NCBI RefSeq assembly: GCF_024323335.1
Contig: NC_066581.1
Span: forward strand, 437,422,238-437,486,237
Reading direction: 5' to 3'
From: Lathyrus oleraceus
Taxonomy: Eukaryota; Streptophyta; Magnoliopsida; Fabales; Fabaceae
Length of the DNA stretch: 64,000 nucleotides
In this document: one piece after another, positions 10,396 through 21,369 of the stretch
Layout of the letters: every line of letters begins with the position of its first letter
How positions within the stretch are numbered: position 1 is the stretch's first letter
The notes under the pieces: generated by a model
Told to the model about the DNA's origin: nothing
Databases searched by the model: none
The model's input: the letters and a program-made list of their open reading frames with translations, nothing else
Program-made: the position numbers and the translations under genes

Positions 10396-13300
10396 GTGGA
10401 CTTATGGATAACTGTTGGAACATCAACAGCGACCCAATTATTGCAGATTCCTCCAGGGATGACAAAGTTGCCCAGATCTTCCTCTTCATCATCTTCCACG
10501 ATGGCAAATGGGATTTATTATCTTCCATCTCGGGATTTATTATCTTCCATCTTCCATCTCGGGATTTATTACTGAAGAACACCCTATGCCAGCTCGGGAT
10601 TTATTATCTTCCATCTTGATCATTTGTCCTAAACCGATAGTTGTACCATGCTCAATGGCCAACTTAGCATCATTGTAGGAAGCAAATGAAGAAGGTCCTT
10701 TCCTTGAAGGCTCAACAATAGACAAGGCTTGGAATGGAGTCCCAACCTCATCCTCAGCATCGAAGTAAGAAAAGGAAGATAAATTGCTAACCAAGAGAGC
10801 CTTCTCTCCCCCTATCACAACCAACTTCTTGTTTTTGACAAACTTCAACTTTTCGTGTAGGGTGGATGTCACGGCGCCTGCCTCGTGAATCCATGGTCTG
10901 CCAAGCAAACAGTTGTATGATGGATGGGTATCCATGACCTGAAAAGTGATTTGGAAATCACTAGGTCCAATCTTGATCGGGAGTTCTACTTTGCCAATCA
11001 CAGTTTTCCTCGATCCATCAAAAGCTTTAACAACCACTCCACTCTGCCTCATGGGAGGCCCCTGGTAAGAAAGTTTGGCCAGAGTAGATTTTGGCAACAC
11101 ATTAAGCGATGATCCTGTGTCCACTAACACATTAGACAAGGCATCATTCTTGCAATTCATTGAAATGTGTAGAGCCAAATTGTGGTATTTTCCCTCCTCG
11201 GGAAGATCAACATCACAAAAGTTTAAATTGTTACAAGCGGTTATGTTTTCAACAATGCTATCAAACTGTTCAACAATGACATATGGTCCACGTATGCCAC
11301 GTCCAACACCCTCTGCAAAGCTTCACGGTGTGGCTCAAAATTCATCAACAAAGATAATACAAATATCTTTTATGGAGTTTGTAGCAGCTGATCAACAACG
11401 TTATATTCACTCCTCTTGATGAGCCTCAGCATCTCATCACATTCCTCTCTCAAAATGCCATGCTGGCCAACCAGGACAGGAGCTTTCGCGGATTTATCAA
11501 CAACAGGGTCAACGCCCTTCATAACAAGTGCCGGATTCGAAGAAGAAGAATTCCCCACAGGACCGACAGGATGAGCAGTAGTTCTCTTCGAAACGTCTTC
11601 ATGGGGTTTCGGCGGCGCCGAGAAAACACGACCACTGCGGGTCACACCACTGACGTCAGAAATGCTCACTACGGAAGTTGAGGGCAACGACACCTCCTTT
11701 CCATCTTCTAGCATTACTGCGTTGTACATGTAAGGAACAAATTTATCTGATGAATACGGGACAGGGCACGCTGGCTTGATTACAAGAGATGGTGACACTT
11801 TCTGCTTGCTGCCGTCATATTTGACGACAACAGGCTCTGGAATCCTGAATATAAGAGAGATAAGATCAACTTCATCCTCATTGCGATTCTGAAGTATTTC
11901 GATCATACCTTGATCCAGCATCTCTTGGATGTCCTTTCTTACTTGTCGGCATCCTCTTTCATTGATAGTGCACACCTGGCACCTATCATGGTCATGCTCA
12001 TAATGACTGTATCCACACAACAGTCTATGCATCTCGACCAAAGATTTCCTGATATCATTGACATACAGGACTTTATATTTGCCAAGGCAACCCTGGCCAT
12101 ATTCACAGCAGCTTTCCCATGCTCGGGTAATGGGTTCTTCTTCATATTATGGCCTACGTCCTCGAAAACCAAAATCCCACTTCTCACAAGGTCTTGAACC
12201 TTGGTCTTCAGGGGATAGCAATTCTCCACATCATATCTGGGAGCACCGGAATGATATACACAATGTAGTTCAGGCTTGTACCACCACTGAGGGTTGGTCA
12301 GTACAACGGGTGGGTCTCGTGGAGTAATTAATATTCTATCGATCAAAGAAGGATAGAGTTCAGCATAGGTCATTGGAATTGGATCAAAAGTGACCCTCTT
12401 CCTATCGTAGCTGGTGCTGGTATTATTGTTGTTTAGAGGCTGGTAGGCTTGCTTTTGCTGACGATGTTGTTGTTGATATTGTTGATGTTGTTGTTGTTGA
12501 TGATGTTGAACTTCTCGGAAGGCAGGTGCTATATGAGCCACCTGGTGTTGGTTACTGGCAGGGCGAACAATCTTCCTCTTCACAGAGGGTCTTATTTTGA
12601 TATGGGAGGACACAACATGTGCCTCTCCCTCCTTCTTCTTCGTAAAGCTCCCATATCTCTTTGCAGAAGAGCCTTCATCTTTGGACAGACGTCCCTCTCG
12701 GACCCCTTCCTCTAGCCTCATTCCCATATTCACCATTTTGGTGAAGTCCGAGGGAGCACTAACAATCATCCTCTCATAATAGAAAGAACTCAAAGTCTTC
12801 AAAAAGATTTTGGTCATTTCTTTCTCTTCAAGGAAGGGGTGGCACAATCTGAGCGGCCAACTCACGCCATATCTAGGTGTACTCTTTGAAAGTCTCCTTC
12901 TCTTTCTGGGACATTGCCCTTAGTTGGTGCCTATCGGGAGCCATATCCATATTGTATTTGTATTGCTTGACGAAAGCTTCGCCAAGATCATTGAAAGAGC
13001 GGATGTTCGTGCTATCCAGACCCATGTACCATCTAAGTGCAACACCAGATAAGTTATCCTAGAAGTAGTGGATAAGAAGATGATCATTGTCAATTTGCGT
13101 TGACATCTTGCGAGCGTACATTACAAGATGGCTGAGAGGGCATGTGTTTCCCTTGTATTTCTCAAAGTCAGGTATTTTGAATTTTACAGGGATCTTGACG
13201 TTGGGCACGAGGCATAACTCAACAGCAGTCTTACCAAAGAGGTCTTTACCCCTCAGAGTCTTTAGTTCCTTGCGCAGCTCAAGGATTTGGTCTTTCATTT

Positions 13301-13685
13301 CATCCATCTTCTCATATACGTCTGGGCCCTCAGATGGCTCAGAATGATAGATGGTGTCTTCTACTCTTGGTAAGGTGTGCACAATGGAAGGTGGCACAGA
13401 AAGGATCGGGCTAGATGCCGGCAGAGAAGCGAGAGTTGGAGCAAAACCCTCGGACACAAAGTTGGCGGGCATTCCCCAGGGGAACCCGGCTGGTATGGTA
13501 GGCGCAAAATGAGCGGAGGCGGCAGGCACAGTTGAGGAAGCTACCTCAAATATAACTGTCCTCATGGGAGGAGTTGCAGGAGTTGGCGATGATTGGCTTT
13601 GGGCAGCCAACACTGACTCCATCATGGAAGTCAGCCTAGCTACTTCCTCCTTCAGTTCCCGGTTCTCTTGCTCTAAATGCTCCAT
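10396..13685 (-). pseudogene. Ogre A gag-protease (exon 1), degenerate
   Basis: I start at ATG 13685 (MEHLEQEN), a coiled-coil-like N-terminus also present in B. Gag then has a Pro/Ala-rich stretch, the conserved capsid part (LVPNVKIPVKFKIPDFEKY), a Gln/Asn-rich linker, and the zinc-knuckle-like CVYHSGAPRYDVENC. The protease at 11178-10540 carries LVDTGSSLNVLP. Breaks: TAG at 13059-13061, frameshifts between 13058 and 12865 and near 12085, and further disruption between 11370 and 11178. The exon's 3' end is scrambled by a local tandem duplication (10510-10617). Not translatable as one protein. Confidence 0.8.
10510..10617 (-). repeat. Tandem duplication in the protease 3' end of Ogre A
   Basis: Four partial copies of GGGATTTATTATCTTCCATC begin at 10510, 10533, 10561 and 10596. 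B has a single related copy at its matching site. The duplication alters the last part of exon 1 before the intron donor. Confidence 0.8.
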
Positions 13686-14014
13686 CAGTCTTGGAAGATT
13701 GGCTCTCGTGTTATACTGATGCGTCTACTTGTCTTCAAAATAAATGAAGAGCAAAGAGTTAGACCACTGATCAGAGCTGAACAAAACCTGCTTATGCATA
13801 TGATGCATGCAATTTTTGTGCATATGATTTATTTTTAATCAGAGGAACTTTGTAGAGATCTATTTGCAAATATTTGAAAATATTAATCTTTTAAGACATA
13901 TATGGAATACTCATAGCAATAATATTTGGAAATTTTTTTACACCAAAGAAGAAGTACAGTCTTGGTAACCAAATACAATACAAGAGGAAAGGAGAAATAA
14001 CATCCTATGGAGCC
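13686..14014 (-). other. Spacer between ORF1 and gag in Ogre A
   Basis: This stretch of 329 bp is A/T-rich and closely parallels 52645-52978 of B. I see no ORF of its own. An upstream in-frame extension of gag (LFIYFEDK) is closed by a TAG in A. Confidence 0.6.
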
Positions 14015-15500
14015 CTAGAAGCAATCATCCAAAGCTCTCGAGACCGGAAGATAAGCTGCACGAAGCCTCTTCACCTCTCTCTCATAAGCTGCTTCCATAT
14101 CTGCCTTCTCCTTGGCAAGTCGATCATACTTCCTCTTCCAAAATTTGGATGACTGAGGAAGAAGAGAAGAAACCACATCATCAGGCTCATCGATAACCTG
14201 ATGCTCTAGAAACTCTATCACTTCATCCTTATCTTTGAGTTGCAGAAGAAGTTCCTCTCGCTCACGAACCCAAGCACGCGAACGGTCTTCATCTCTCAAC
14301 TCCTCTACTCCTTGGTTAGGGAGGGTTGAAGACCCAACCATAACCATAGGGTTGGGTCTCGGATAGTCGTATGGCATGCGGTACTCAGAAGCTCTCTTCC
14401 TCACCCAAGCGGTATAAGGTTCCAAAGCAATATAATTCTTCGGACCAAGCTCTTTCCTTCCCTTCCTATGGATCTTGCGCCAGGCGCAAACCATCCTGCT
14501 CTTCAAGTTCTGGGGATCTTTACCCTCTTGAAAGAACACACCTTCTAACAAAATGTTATTGGGTTTATCCTTTAAGGGGAACCCAAGCTGACGGCGAGCT
14601 AGAATAGGGTTGTAGTTAATTCCACCACATGTACCAAGAAGAGGCACATTGGAGAATTCACCACAAGAGTCAATAATCTGGACACCATCATACGCACGGT
14701 TATACCAAAAGATATCATCATTAGTGAGAGACATAAGCCTCGTGGACCACCGTAGACATCCCTTGTTCTCCTTGAAGGCAAGCGTCTGAGGCAAGTGCGA
14801 AATAAACCACTTGTACAATAGAGGAAGACAACACACAATGGATCCACCACCCTTTTCTTTCCTCATATGCAGAGAGAAATAAGTGTCACCCAACAGAGTC
14901 GGAACGGGATTAAGAGTAGAGAAAATCCTAATAGCGTTCACATCCCCAAAGTTGTCGATGTTGGGGAATAACACTAGCCCATAGATGAGAAGTACAAATA
15001 TGGCTTCAAAGGCGTCCTCACTCATGGCCTTCCCAAACAACGTAGCTTGGGCAATGAGAAAATCAGATGGGAGACCTTGAATTCCAACCTTGGTAGTCAT
15101 ATGAGCAATAATCTCAGATACCTCTATGTGAAGCAGATCAGCAATCTCTTGGGACGAAGGAACCCTCTCCAAACCACTGAATGGCAACTGATCCAAGATA
15201 GGTATATCCACAAGATAGGCATACTCCTCAAGTGTAGGCAAAAGCTGGAAATCCGGGAAAGTGAAGCAACGGTACAGAGGATCATAGAACTGCACCAACA
15301 CACTCATCAGACCTTCATCCACCTGAGTGGGAAGAATAGACAAAAGCTACCCATGGCGAGTGTCATACCCCAAAATTTGCCCACTAATATTACAAGACAT
15401 TTTTCAAGGCACTCCAACTTATTGTTCAAGACATTGACCTTAAAGGAGCAAAGACCCGGCTCACAAATGGCCCAATCCAGAAAAAGACTCAAACTGGCAT

Positions 15501-15572
15501 GCTCGCTAGGCGAGCAACTCCTTCGCCTAGCGAACCCTTCGCTATGCCACTCGCCTAGCGAAGCTTGCGAAT
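15501..15572. repeat. Cluster of short CGCTAGGCGA inverted repeats (upstream of TATA in G)
   Basis: GCTCGC-TAG-GCGAGC (15501-15515), TTCGC-CTA-GCGAA (15522-15534) and TCGC-CTA-GCGA (15551-15561) are inverted repeats with 3-base loops, with a partial fourth copy. They lie 50-125 bp upstream of the TATA box. Confidence 0.7.
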
Positions 15573-15624
15573 ACCAGAAAATTCTGGGCTTCATTCTGAG
15601 CCCATTAGGTCATAAAAAGAGCAT

Positions 15625-15632
15625 TATAAATA
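15625..15632 (+). promoter_or_regulatory. Putative TATA box of solo LTR G
   Basis: TATAAATA lies about 265 bp inside the LTR start, with a purine-rich leader-like stretch beginning ~25 bp downstream. Sequence-only inference. Confidence 0.55.
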
Positions 15633-16074
15633 CCACAACTTCAGTCAGGAAAAGGAGAACGAAAACGGAAGGAAAACGGGACAGAGGGAGACGAACCGGA
15701 ACCCTAGCAATCAAACCTTGGAGGCTAACCAAGAGAATTCAGAGCAACCCTAAAGGAAACCCTGAAGGCAACTCATCTGCACAAAGTTTACCTCCGCCCA
15801 ACTCAATCTGATACCAAAGGTGATCTGCCAATTCAACGTTGCAATTCAATCGCGAACAGGTTTGCGCATCACTACTGTTTTATGCTTCCAATCTGTAATC
15901 TCTAAATACATAATGCATCATGATTGAATTTCTGGATAGGTAATTAGAGTTTGCATGTGAGTTTAAATATGCCTGAATATCCTGAATGTTTGACCATGTT
16001 ATTTCTGTAATTGAATGCCATAGGGCGTGCAGCATGCTGAGATCGTACTGTTCTGAAATTCAAAACCCGCAGCC

Positions 16075-16150
16075 GCTCGCTAGCACATCGCTAAGCGAGC
16101 ATGTAGCGAGTATTCGCTAAGCCTTCGCTAGGCGAGGCAGAGGCGAACGT
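16075..16150. repeat. Second cluster of CGCTAGGCGA-type repeats in G
   Basis: Several short copies (CGCTAAGCGAGC, TTCGCTAAGC, TTCGCTAGGCGAG) sit about 450 bp downstream of the TATA box, so the motif is on both sides of the predicted promoter. Confidence 0.65.
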
Positions 16151-16367
16151 GACAGTCGCTAATATTTTGGTTGTTCTGTTCTATGCTTATCTGATCTGTT
16201 CTATTTTAATCATGCGTTATTTTGCCTGACATTCCTACTGCTGTTGTAATCCTCGATTGCACCCCCATTTGGTATTCTGACCTATTTGCTGAATATTGTA
16301 AGGACTCACATACTCCCGAAGAGGGTAGCTTGCTAGGTATCCCACTTTATTTGTGGGATACCCTTGC

Positions 16368-16470
16368 GGAGATTCATCCTATTTACTTAATTGATTTTAA
16401 TGTGGAGATTCATCCTATTCACTTAATTTATTTTAATGTGGAGATTCATCCTAAATACTTAATTAATATG
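16368..16470 (+). repeat. Tandem repeat of 36-bp unit, three copies, in G
   Basis: GGAGATTCATCCTA begins at 16368, 16404 and 16440, with ACTTAATT in each unit. The period of 36 keeps a frame open here, but the frame is a repeat artefact and not a gene. The rest of G up to 17380 has no supported gene. Confidence 0.85.
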
Positions 16471-17491
16471 GACCTAATTACCTAATTGATTACAACTATC
16501 TAATTGATTGTAAAATATTTCCTTTGAATATGTGATCTTGGACCTCTCTTTGTTGCCTTACGATATTACGGTATTATGGTCATGTCCCGCGAATGTGGGG
16601 ATACACTTAGCAAAGACCCTTCGATTAAATCATCATGTCCCTATAAAATAAATCATCGTCCGTCGGATGTTGCCTGCGAATACATGATTTTGTCCCTCGA
16701 TGACCCTTCGTTGTAGCCTACGGTTAAATGATGATCGTCCCTTCGAATGCTAAGGTATCCTTACAAATGTTGCCTTCAATGACCAATCGATGACCCTACG
16801 ATGACCCTTTTACATCCAAAGGATAAAACTACTTACTTCTCAATAGTAAGGACAGTTTTACCCTCATAAGGATAGGAAATGCCCATAAAGACCTTGGGTG
16901 GGTATAACCCTTAATTGCTTACTCACAAATCGAAATACTTTTCACACCTCACACCTTTTCAAAACATCTTTTAGAAAGTAACCACTTGGTATACATTCGT
17001 ACTAGAATCATTACCGAGTTATATTTTTCTAAACAACTCTCAAAACTAAACGAGATAACCACTTTGTATACATTCGTACAAGAATCATTACAAAGTCAAA
17101 CTCTCTTTTCAAAATATTTTTAAGCAATTCACAAACACCTTTTTTCAGACAAACATAAGTGATCAAGCAATTAAGAGCCCATGGATAACCATGGATACAA
17201 AGGGTGCTAACACCTTCCCTTTATATAATGTACCTCCCGAACCCAAAATCTAATTAAGGTCTTTCCTGTTCTTTTCCACCTTTCCTTATCGGATGAAAGA
17301 AAAGTCGATGGCGACTCTTGCTATCCGCGACATTTGCTTTCCAAAGCAAAAACACATCAAAGTCAGTTCACCGTATGACATCGAGCTTTGAACTCTAAAG
17401 GTTGTAATACATAAGATGTCAAACTCCTTAACCCTTTCAAGTCGGGTTTTCTGAAACTGTACTTCTTCGTATTCCTTCTTTTCTTATCCAT

Positions 17492-18323
17492 GTCTGAAAA
17501 TCTGCAAATAGACCTCTTAAGTTCCTTGAAATTTTCTTGTTGATGATATGGATGCAAAAGAATGCATGAATTCATGGATGCAACAATCACACTCAAGGAT
17601 CAAGCAAGTCACGCCACACAAAGGTCACGGGATGGATCAAGTCATCCTCAATATCAATCATCCATTTTGGTGGATCATGGTTTACACCTTATCAACAACC
17701 AAGTTCCATTGATATTTAGGATATACGAGAACGGATCAACCGGGAATCAAGGGTTTATTGTAAGTCACGAGCATGGAGTCTCGGTTAAGAACCATCCAAA
17801 GGGAGTGTACTATGGTTAAACCTGACAATCATGTTCTAAAAAAGGTCCCCATAGTCATCATCTCATCTTTCAGATATTATCGGATAAAATGACTACTCGT
17901 ATTCCAAAAATATTCTCAAGACAGACTCTTATGAGTGTAGTATCGTGTAACAATCGTATCAAATCTTACACTTGAACGACCTTCGCACTACGTCCTAAAA
18001 TAGGCTAAGATGGGCTAGGTCATCTAAGGTCCTTGGCTTCTAAGGTTTATATTGGAAAGAGTAATGCCTAACCACGACTACTTATGTGACATTATTGATC
18101 CCAACAAGACCTCCACCAAGTGAATGGGCTTGCAAGTCAACTTGCTAAGGAATAACTCCACACAAGTCAACAAGACTATGCCATTCTTCTATAATAAGTG
18201 CACTCGAGTTCGGGTATAGAACTCATCTCACAAGAGACCACCAAGCACACAAGCAATTGATATATCAAGCAATTCATACATTACAAACAATACAGTCATC
18301 CCAAATTTGCATAAAAAAATATG
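17492..18323 (-). other. 5' leader of Ogre A
   Basis: This untranslated leader lies between the LTR junction and ORF1 and aligns with 54430-55251 of B. It holds the conserved block at 17653-17716. A plus-strand frame at 17562-17819 is shared with B but is closed in C. The PBS-proximal part is deleted. Confidence 0.7.
17653..17716. promoter_or_regulatory. Conserved leader block in Ogre A
   Basis: This ~64-bp block, from ATCAATCATCCATTTTGG to CCATTGATATT, is nearly identical in A, B (54586-54649) and C (25951-26015), although flanking leader sequence in C has diverged. It contains the inverted repeat ATCCA-TTTTGG-TGGAT. A role in RNA packaging or dimerisation is a guess. Confidence 0.5.
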
Positions 18324-18781
18324 TCACAATGAGTATTAATGAAAAGAGTTTGAAAAGTCAAAGGCATAAGGCCTAAGTTTCTAATTTGAAAAAAAACAAT
18401 GTCAAAGTTTGCACAAAATGAGTTTGGCTTAGGTTAGAGTGGAAAGAAGAAGAGAAGGGCTAGTCCTAGACATACAAATATTAGAGAAGAGATAAAACCC
18501 TTGGAGTTCCTTTTCTTGATATCATAAAGATGATTCAAGATGCTCCTTTCCTTGGGACTTAGCAAGCAGCAAGCAATCAAAACAAATATTATATTCAAGC
18601 TCCTAGGATCTCCATTTGGCTTGTCTCTCTTAACTTGGATACTCATGACAATGGTCCTTCTTACTATCTCAAGTTTGGAATCCCTATCACACAAGAGCAA
18701 ACATCAAAAAGTTCACAATACAATAAGAGGTGTGGACAAAGAATGAGTTTAGAAGTCCTTTGAAGTCAACTTTTAAATTTA

Positions 18782-18861
18782 GCATTCTAAAGGCATGAGG
18801 CCTAGTTGCTCTTCAACAAGTTTAGCATTCTAAAGGCATGAGGCCTAGTTGCACTTGAACT
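18782..18861 (-). repeat. Tandem 43-bp duplication in LTR A
   Basis: Two copies of GCATTCTAAAGGCATGAGG start at 18782 and 18825. The same duplication is in B (38488 and 38530; 56547 and 56589) and in E (59208 and 59251). I do not see it in C. Confidence 0.85.
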
Positions 18862-20341
18862 CCTTTAAGCATATGTGAGGTCTTAATTCTAAGTCCTTTC
18901 TCCTTTTTGCATTGGGTTCACACAAACAAAGACAACAAACACAAAGCAACAATATATTTATATACAATAATGAGCTCAAATGAGCAAAAGGAAAATGGCA
19001 TAAACATAAAATATGAGCTCAAGTGAGCAAAGTGAAAAGGCAATATGAATAAATGAGCAAGAAAGTAAATTGCATTAAAGTAAATTGCAAGAAATTAAAT
19101 GCTTGAATTAAAGTTAGTAGTTAATGGTTAATGTTAGTGTGTCATAAGACAATTTAGCGCTATGTTAAGCAATCATAAGTGGACTAATATAGTAGTCACA
19201 CCTATCTGAGGTCGGTCAATAAAACTATAGGCAAATAAACACAAGTTAGAGATCATGACTAGTAAGCCAAGCTCCTACAACTTGCCATGTCAAAAGAAAA
19301 GAGAAATGCCTTGTATAGATTTTAGCTTCTTTGCTTGACCAAGAAGCAACCTATCTTGGACACAAAGCAACTCACTTGATCTTTGATCAAGTTAAGTTTG
19401 ATTTGGATCAAAGAAGGTTAAGCCTCTCATATGTCAAGACTAACCACAAATCATTAACTCATTGGCCAAAATAAAAGAAGAAGTAAGATGAAGATGAAAT
19501 GAACAAAATGAGAATTCAAATGACATAATCAAAACACAATGATCAAATATGAATCAAATCATCATCAACCAATGTAAAACAGAAGAGAAATGAATATTAG
19601 AAGTTAACAAAGTCAAACATATTTTTTTGGTATTTTTGGAATTAAAATAAAACATAAAATAAAATGAACAAAATATGGTCAAACCTCAAATTCAATTCAA
19701 ATCAACTTGGATAAGTCCAATTGAATTATCATAGGTCTAACATGGTCAAACAAGATTTGACAAATTTTCTCAATAATTTTTGAAAACAGAAACTATTTAA
19801 AATCAATTAAAAACAATAAAATATAACACAAATGAATTAAAATCTCAAATAAATCTCAAATCAATTAAGAAATTAATGAGAATATTTTTCATAGATTTAT
19901 CATGATCCATATGTGTTAAGAAAATATTTTTGGAATTTTCAGATATCAAAAAGTATTTAAAATGAATTAAAAACTATTAAAAACAAAATAATTCACAAAA
20001 AAATTAAATGAAGTCACAAAAATAATTAAAAATTAGATTATGAAACTAGATTTTTCAAGAAATATTTTGCCATTGGTCTCATATTTTGGTGACCTCAATT
20101 AAAATAGTTATGAATTTTTGAAATAAAAAGGAATAAAAGAAAATAAAACAGAAATTAGAAAATGCCAAAAATCCAGGGCACTTGGATAGGATTCATTAAA
20201 TGACGTGGACACATCAAATGGCTCAGAGGCGCTAGTGTACCATGATCCTTAGTCCAACCTGCCACAAATGGAATTAAAAAAGGTCAAACAAATAAAAGGT
20301 TGTGATTAAAACGTTGGAGCATGATCTGAGGGACAAGATGC

Positions 20342-20373
20342 TCCCACGTGGGAATGGTGGTGGAAACCACCAT
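20342..20373 (-). promoter_or_regulatory. Palindromic G-box and stem-loop in LTR A
   Basis: TCCCACGTGGGA (20342-20353) is a perfect palindrome with a CACGTG G-box core. Next to it ATGGTGGT (20354-20361) pairs with ACCACCAT (20366-20373) across a 4-base loop, followed by CTTCTCCGG. This lies ~0.55 kb downstream of the TATA box, in transcribed sequence. Function unknown. Confidence 0.5.
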
Positions 20374-20920
20374 CTTCTCCGGTGGACCAACCAACTCCGG
20401 CCACGAGTTTCAGGTTTTTGAACCTTAACCAAAATACACAAGCCAGGTACCAAAATGAAGCTGGGGTGATGTACGTCACCCCTGTAACCTTGGATTGTCC
20501 TCAAGATTTCTATCAAGTGAGAAATCTGAGCTTGAAATTCAAGGTGTGCTAACTGAAATGCTTCAAAACCTGAAATCAAGACCACCACTGGCCTGCCTCT
20601 TACTCGAGGACTTTAGAAAACAGTTTGAACACAAGCAATTCACATGGTATAGCAAGCTTTAGATCAAAATAGTTTGGTGTTATACCTTTTAAAAGCAGCT
20701 TTAAACAACACGATCTGCTCAAACTCTTGCTTCCAATTTGATCAGGAGATGATGAGGATGCAAGGCTTAGGAATTGAAACTTGAAGATCAACTGATTGTG
20801 TTGAAATTCAAGTTTGAAATTGAGAAATAAAAATCAGAATTCCTTTGAGTATGGTTGGGTTTTGATTTCAGCAGAGCTTTAGATCACCATAAGGTTCAGA
20901 TTTGAATGAGGGAAAGCATG

Positions 20921-20928
20921 TATTTATA
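20921..20928 (-). promoter_or_regulatory. Putative TATA box of LTR A
   Basis: The minus strand reads GCTATAAATACATG, 1.52 kb inside the LTR start at 22446. The same distance holds in B and E. Transcription would start near 20895. Confidence 0.6.
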
Positions 20929-21369
20929 GCTGAGCTTGATGCCAAGTGAGGAAATACTCGTGTGCATGAGAATTGGGTCCTCCATGCATGGGCCTGTACA
21001 GGCGCATGTGAGGCCCAAACTTGAGTGGAAATGCAAGTTGATATCATTTGAAGTTGGAATGGATATGCAATTGGCATGGTACTTGCTTGTGCATGAAGAT
21101 ACAAAGTGAATTGCATATTTGGACCTACACATTCATCTCTTCGAAAGTCCCTTATAGAAAATCCAAACATGGTCATGTGAGTAATGGTTGGAAAGGTCTT
21201 GACATATGGAACAAAAGCTATGTTGGGAAAAAAATCCATTTGGAATTTGGAAATTTATGAAAACTGGCCTTGAAGCTTGAGGTACAAAACATGTCTTTGG
21301 AAAATTTACCAAAAATGATCAACTTCAAGCCCTTCTGTTTAAATTATGCAAGCCTCAAATGGAAAAACC

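Larger units (their letters stand above)
15361..17380 (+). mobile_element. Solo LTR G of a Tat-like retrotransposon
   Basis: It starts TGTCATACCCCAAAATTTG and ends GTATGACA, so the terminal 8 bp are inverted repeats, and is 2020 bp. Flanks are GCGAG (15356-15360) and TCGAG (17381-17385): a 5-bp target duplication with one mismatch, or 4 bp perfect. Near the right end GGTGCTAACACCTTCC and GATGGCGACTC resemble the U5 end of Tat/Ogre LTRs, which supports plus orientation. No internal region or second LTR is present, so unequal recombination into a solo LTR is the simplest history. It interrupts ORF1 of A. Confidence 0.85.
14015..17491 (-). pseudogene. Ogre A ORF1, split by solo LTR G
   Basis: The N-terminal part runs from ATG 17491 (MDKKRRNTKKYSF) to 17381 and the rest from 15360 to the stop at 14015 (ALDDCF end). 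G lies between. Downstream of G a TAG replaces a Lys codon of B and C (CATGGGTAG), so ORF1 has one nonsense change besides the insertion. The remaining 442-codon frame is intact and serves as the best reference for ORF1: VLVQFYDPLYRCFTFPDFQL, LLIYGLVLFPN, RWSTRLMSLTNDDI, RRQLGFPLKDKPNN, and a C-terminal coiled coil rich in Glu/Lys/Arg. Ogre ORF1 has no established function. Confidence 0.8.

Noticed and set aside
15501..15572. CRISPR-like array from regularly placed palindromes in G
   Set aside because: Repeats are 11-15 bp, irregularly spaced, in a plant LTR, with no cas genes.
15047..15811. Plus-strand frame of 254 codons crossing the left border of G
   Set aside because: It runs across an insertion junction and opposite ORF1, so it is a chance frame.
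16222..16485. Plus-strand frame of 87 codons in G
   Set aside because: Its repetitive part comes from the 36-bp tandem repeat (a multiple of three) inside a solo LTR.
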